Shown here piece after piece: positions 26,102 through 28,019 of a DNA stretch of 28,019 bases; the stretch's first letter is position 1, and the number at the start of each line of letters is the position of its first letter. A model generated the notes under the pieces. The model searched no databases and was not told the DNA's origin. It saw nothing but the letters and a program-made list of their open reading frames with translations. Source of the DNA: a virus; the IMG/VR virus record IMGVR_UViG_3300037137_001021, positions 1-28,019 of that record. One strand, given 5' to 3'. Position numbers and translations under genes: made by a program.

Positions 26102-26341
26102 ATGGCGCTCGCGTTCGTTGCCTCGCTACTCCAGTTCCTCGCCGAGGAAGCGCCGCATCTGGTCGATGAGGTGCGGAAACTCGTCACCACGTGGGCGGAC
26201 CGCAAGGGGATCCCGCACGAGGTGCTGCTCGCCGCGCTCGGACCGGTGGACGACCGGGTGAAGGCCGTGGACACGGCGGTCAATCAGCACATCGCCGAGC
26301 TATGGGGCGACCAGACGCAACCCGACGGGTCGCGGAAGTAG
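26102..26341 (+). CDS. Small helical protein
   Basis: 79 residues: amphipathic helices (ALAFVASLLQFLAEEAPHLVDEVRKLVTTWADR and DRVKAVDTAVNQHIAELWG). Starts two bases after the lipoprotein stop. No signal peptide is clear, although the N-terminus is mildly hydrophobic. Function unknown. Confidence 0.65.
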   Translation: MALAFVASLLQFLAEEAPHLVDEVRKLVTTWADRKGIPHEVLLAALGPVDDRVKAVDTAVNQHIAELWGDQTQPDGSRK

Positions 26342-26345
26342 CCCC

Positions 26346-26651
26346 ATGCGTGTCAACGTCCCGATCACCGTGACGCTCGACCTGGGCACCCCGGTCACAT
26401 GCGTGCCCGATCCGCTCGCGACGATCAAAAGCCAGCGCGTGCGGCTGCTCGACATTGCCGTGATCGGCCCGCTGATGATCTGGGGCGGCGTGAAGGCGGG
26501 CGGCTGGGGCGGCACCGTTCTCGCGCTGTTCGGCCTCACCACGATGGGCTACAACGCCCGGAACTACGCCCGCGTCCGCGACATGGCGGCAGCACTGCCG
26601 GCGCTACTGCCGGACCAGCCGGCGACCGCAACCCCGAACGGCGCGCAGTAG
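26346..26651 (+). CDS. Small membrane protein
   Basis: 101 residues. A beta-like N-terminus (NVPITVTLDLGTPVTCVPDP) is followed by two short hydrophobic stretches (LLDIAVIGPLMIWGGVKAG and GGTVLALFGLTTMGYNARNY). Starts four bases after the previous stop. It resembles small phage membrane proteins with an I-G-P-L-M-I-W-G-G stretch. Role unknown. Confidence 0.65.
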   Translation: MRVNVPITVTLDLGTPVTCVPDPLATIKSQRVRLLDIAVIGPLMIWGGVKAGGWGGTVLALFGLTTMGYNARNYARVRDMAAALPALLPDQPATATPNGAQ

Positions 26652-26662
26652 GAGTCCCCACA

Positions 26663-27073
26663 ATGGCCGTCACGATCAAGGATCTGGTCAACCACCCCTA
26701 CAGCTTCGCGATGGGCGTGGGCATCGCCAACGGCTTCCTCGCCGTGGGCCGCGGGAAGAAGATCGACATGCCGACCGCGCTGACACTGAGCGCGATCCTC
26801 GGCCTCGGCGAAATGGCGCTGGTCATGTACGAGCCGGAGAGCGAACGCTCGCACAGCTTGCAGGCGGTCGGGATCTACTCGGTGCTCGGGGTGCTCACGG
26901 GGCTCCTTCCGTTCGTGACGCCGGGCCACGGCTCCGCCGCGGCGACCATGCCGATCGCGGAGAAGGAACCGTCGGCGCTGACGCCGCTCCTCGCGAGCAA
27001 CGCGCAGCCGGGCACCACGGCGGTGAGCGGGTGGGCGCGCCGTCAGCCGGTGCGCAGGCGCCGGTACGGCTGA
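26663..27073 (+). CDS. Membrane protein
   Basis: 136 residues. Two or three hydrophobic segments (SFAMGVGIANGFLAVG; ALTLSAILGLGEMALVMY; AVGIYSVLGVLTGLLPFV), then a polar tail ending in basic RRQPVRRRRYG. AGGAG precedes the ATG. Part of a block of secreted or membrane genes; a holin function is possible, but the 3.8 kb gene fits better. Confidence 0.65.
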   Translation: MAVTIKDLVNHPYSFAMGVGIANGFLAVGRGKKIDMPTALTLSAILGLGEMALVMYEPESERSHSLQAVGIYSVLGVLTGLLPFVTPGHGSAAATMPIAEKEPSALTPLLASNAQPGTTAVSGWARRQPVRRRRYG

Positions 27074-27081
27074 GACGGACC

Positions 27082-27894
27082 GTGCCCGCGTTCGACCCGG
27101 AGAAGCTCTACTACCGCGGCACGCAACGCCGAGAACTTGGCGGCGTGCGCGGCGCCCAGTCGTGGACCGACGCGATTGCAGTGGCCCTGATCTGGTCGGC
27201 GGTGCCAGGCGACCCGTGGGCGTCATCGCGCGAACGGCGCGATGCGCACTTCATCGAAACGTCCACCGTGCACGCGGCGCATCTTGTCATTCACCATCCG
27301 CTGGTCATCAGGGAGACGGACGCGAGTGTAGCCGACGTGATGGAGGTGCTGCGCTATGGGAAGCCGGACGGGATCACGGGCGACGAGGTGCGCAAGGTGT
27401 TCAACTACCTGCACAACCGGATCTACGGCAAGGCGAAGGGCGGAGACTTCAGCTACGTGATCACGGACGAGGACGGCGAGGAGCTAGATCCATCCGACGA
27501 GCCGTTCTCGCTGACGGGAACATCGTCGTACATTCTCGACCTGCGGGACGAGGTTGAGTACACCGACAACGACCCCGAGGTCGCCGGACGGCTGCACGCC
27601 GACGCCTACGTCTACTTCGATTCCAAGACGGTGCAGGCGGTCGCGCGCCGACTCGGGTTCGACGGGTTCGTGTACCCGGACATTTTCGAGGGCTGCGAGT
27701 ACGCCGCGCGCGACCTGTTCGGGAAGGACGTGGAGTGCGACGAAATCAAGGGCATCGCGGACGACCGTGACGTGAAGGGTAAGACGGTGTTCACGCACAT
27801 GACGTACCGCCCGCTGTCGGAGGCGAGCGTCGTGCCCGTCTGGGATGCGCCGTCGCTTGCGCTGCTGCCGGACGTGCTGGGAGGCATCGGGTGA
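27082..27894 (+). CDS. Possible ADP-ribosyltransferase-fold protein
   Basis: 270 residues. KLYYRGTQRRELG (9-20) and GGVRGAQSWTDAIAVALIWSA (20-40), a strand HAAHLVIHHPLVI (64-76) and RRLGFDGFVYPDIFEG (189-204) follow the pattern of phage ART-like (PolyVal-associated) proteins: Y-x-G-T, S-x-T-D...A, V-x-x-V-x-L-x-I-x-N/H-P-L, and L-G-F/Y-D-G. A catalytic Glu is not certain. If active, it would use NAD+ to modify a host target. GTG 27082 is chosen nine bases after the previous stop. Resemblance is remote. Confidence 0.45.
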   Translation: MPAFDPEKLYYRGTQRRELGGVRGAQSWTDAIAVALIWSAVPGDPWASSRERRDAHFIETSTVHAAHLVIHHPLVIRETDASVADVMEVLRYGKPDGITGDEVRKVFNYLHNRIYGKAKGGDFSYVITDEDGEELDPSDEPFSLTGTSSYILDLRDEVEYTDNDPEVAGRLHADAYVYFDSKTVQAVARRLGFDGFVYPDIFEGCEYAARDLFGKDVECDEIKGIADDRDVKGKTVFTHMTYRPLSEASVVPVWDAPSLALLPDVLGGIG

Positions 27895-28019
27895 AGATCC
27901 TGCGCGTCGTGGACACCCGCGAGTACGAGGAAATCGCGGACGGCAAGTGGGCGGCGATCCCTGGCAGCGGCAACGCGCGCGAGTGCGACCGCTGCGGGCG
28001 GCTCCACGAGGTGCACGCC
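27891..28019 (+). CDS. Zinc-motif protein, cut by window edge
   Basis: Starts at GTG 27891 in a GTGA overlap with the ART-like gene and runs off the right edge (43 residues visible). ECDRCGRLHEVHA is a C-x-x-C-G-R-x-H-E-x-H motif seen in many small phage zinc proteins. Function unknown. Confidence 0.6.
   Translation, partial: MKILRVVDTREYEEIADGKWAAIPGSGNARECDRCGRLHEVHA

Overview
This GC-rich window looks like a piece of a double-stranded DNA phage (or prophage) genome. Most genes are short, share start/stop codons and are packed head to tail. The recognisable proteins are phage-type: a YqaJ-like exonuclease, a RecT annealase, a replisome-organizer-like protein, a DnaC-like ATPase, a DnaB helicase, a SNF2 helicase, an HNH nuclease, a holin-like membrane protein and an endolysin-like protein. 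No ribosomal RNA, tRNA, integrase, terminase, portal or polymerase is visible, so lifestyle and particle type cannot be settled here. The host is inferred only as a high-GC bacterium. Many promoters sit directly against start codons, which suggests a lineage where leaderless mRNAs are common.

Layout. Everything from the left edge to about 18.34 kb is on the minus strand; everything from about 18.5 kb to the right edge is on the plus strand. The divergent control region lies at about 18.34-18.50 kb. Reading the minus strand away from that region: a run of very small genes (18.3-8.9 kb), many with CxxC zinc motifs, one SLOG-domain protein, several one- or two-helix membrane proteins and coiled-coil proteins; then SNF2 helicase and HNH nuclease (8.8-5.3 kb); endolysin-like and holin-like genes (5.3-3.5 kb); and a possible virion or membrane-protein block plus an HExxH metallopeptidase-like gene (3.4-0 kb).

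The plus strand holds a recombination module (YqaJ exonuclease, zinc-ribbon protein, RecT, PD-(D/E)XK nuclease; 18.5-21.6 kb), a 629-base gap with a four-copy direct-repeat array, a ribbon-helix-helix regulator with its own control region, then a replication module (organizer, DnaC-like ATPase, DnaB; 22.4-25.5 kb). After paired hairpins a new promoter starts a third block: lipoprotein, small membrane proteins, a possible ADP-ribosyltransferase-fold protein and a zinc-motif protein cut by the window edge.

Most notable: (1) a family of promoters TTGAC(G/A)-N16-18-TA(G/C)nnn placed 6-9 bases before start codons, several doubling as the stop codon of the upstream gene; (2) RecT and the neighbouring nuclease share a C-terminal tail (GxFGN....DPGPGPDELxNV); (3) two direct-repeat arrays and a lambda-like cluster of half-sites inside the organizer gene, any of which could be an origin; (4) a chain of micro-genes at 13.4-14.9 kb whose junctions reuse the same short sequences; (5) a probable frameshift at about 16,495. 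All calls come from reading the sequence; no database search was run.
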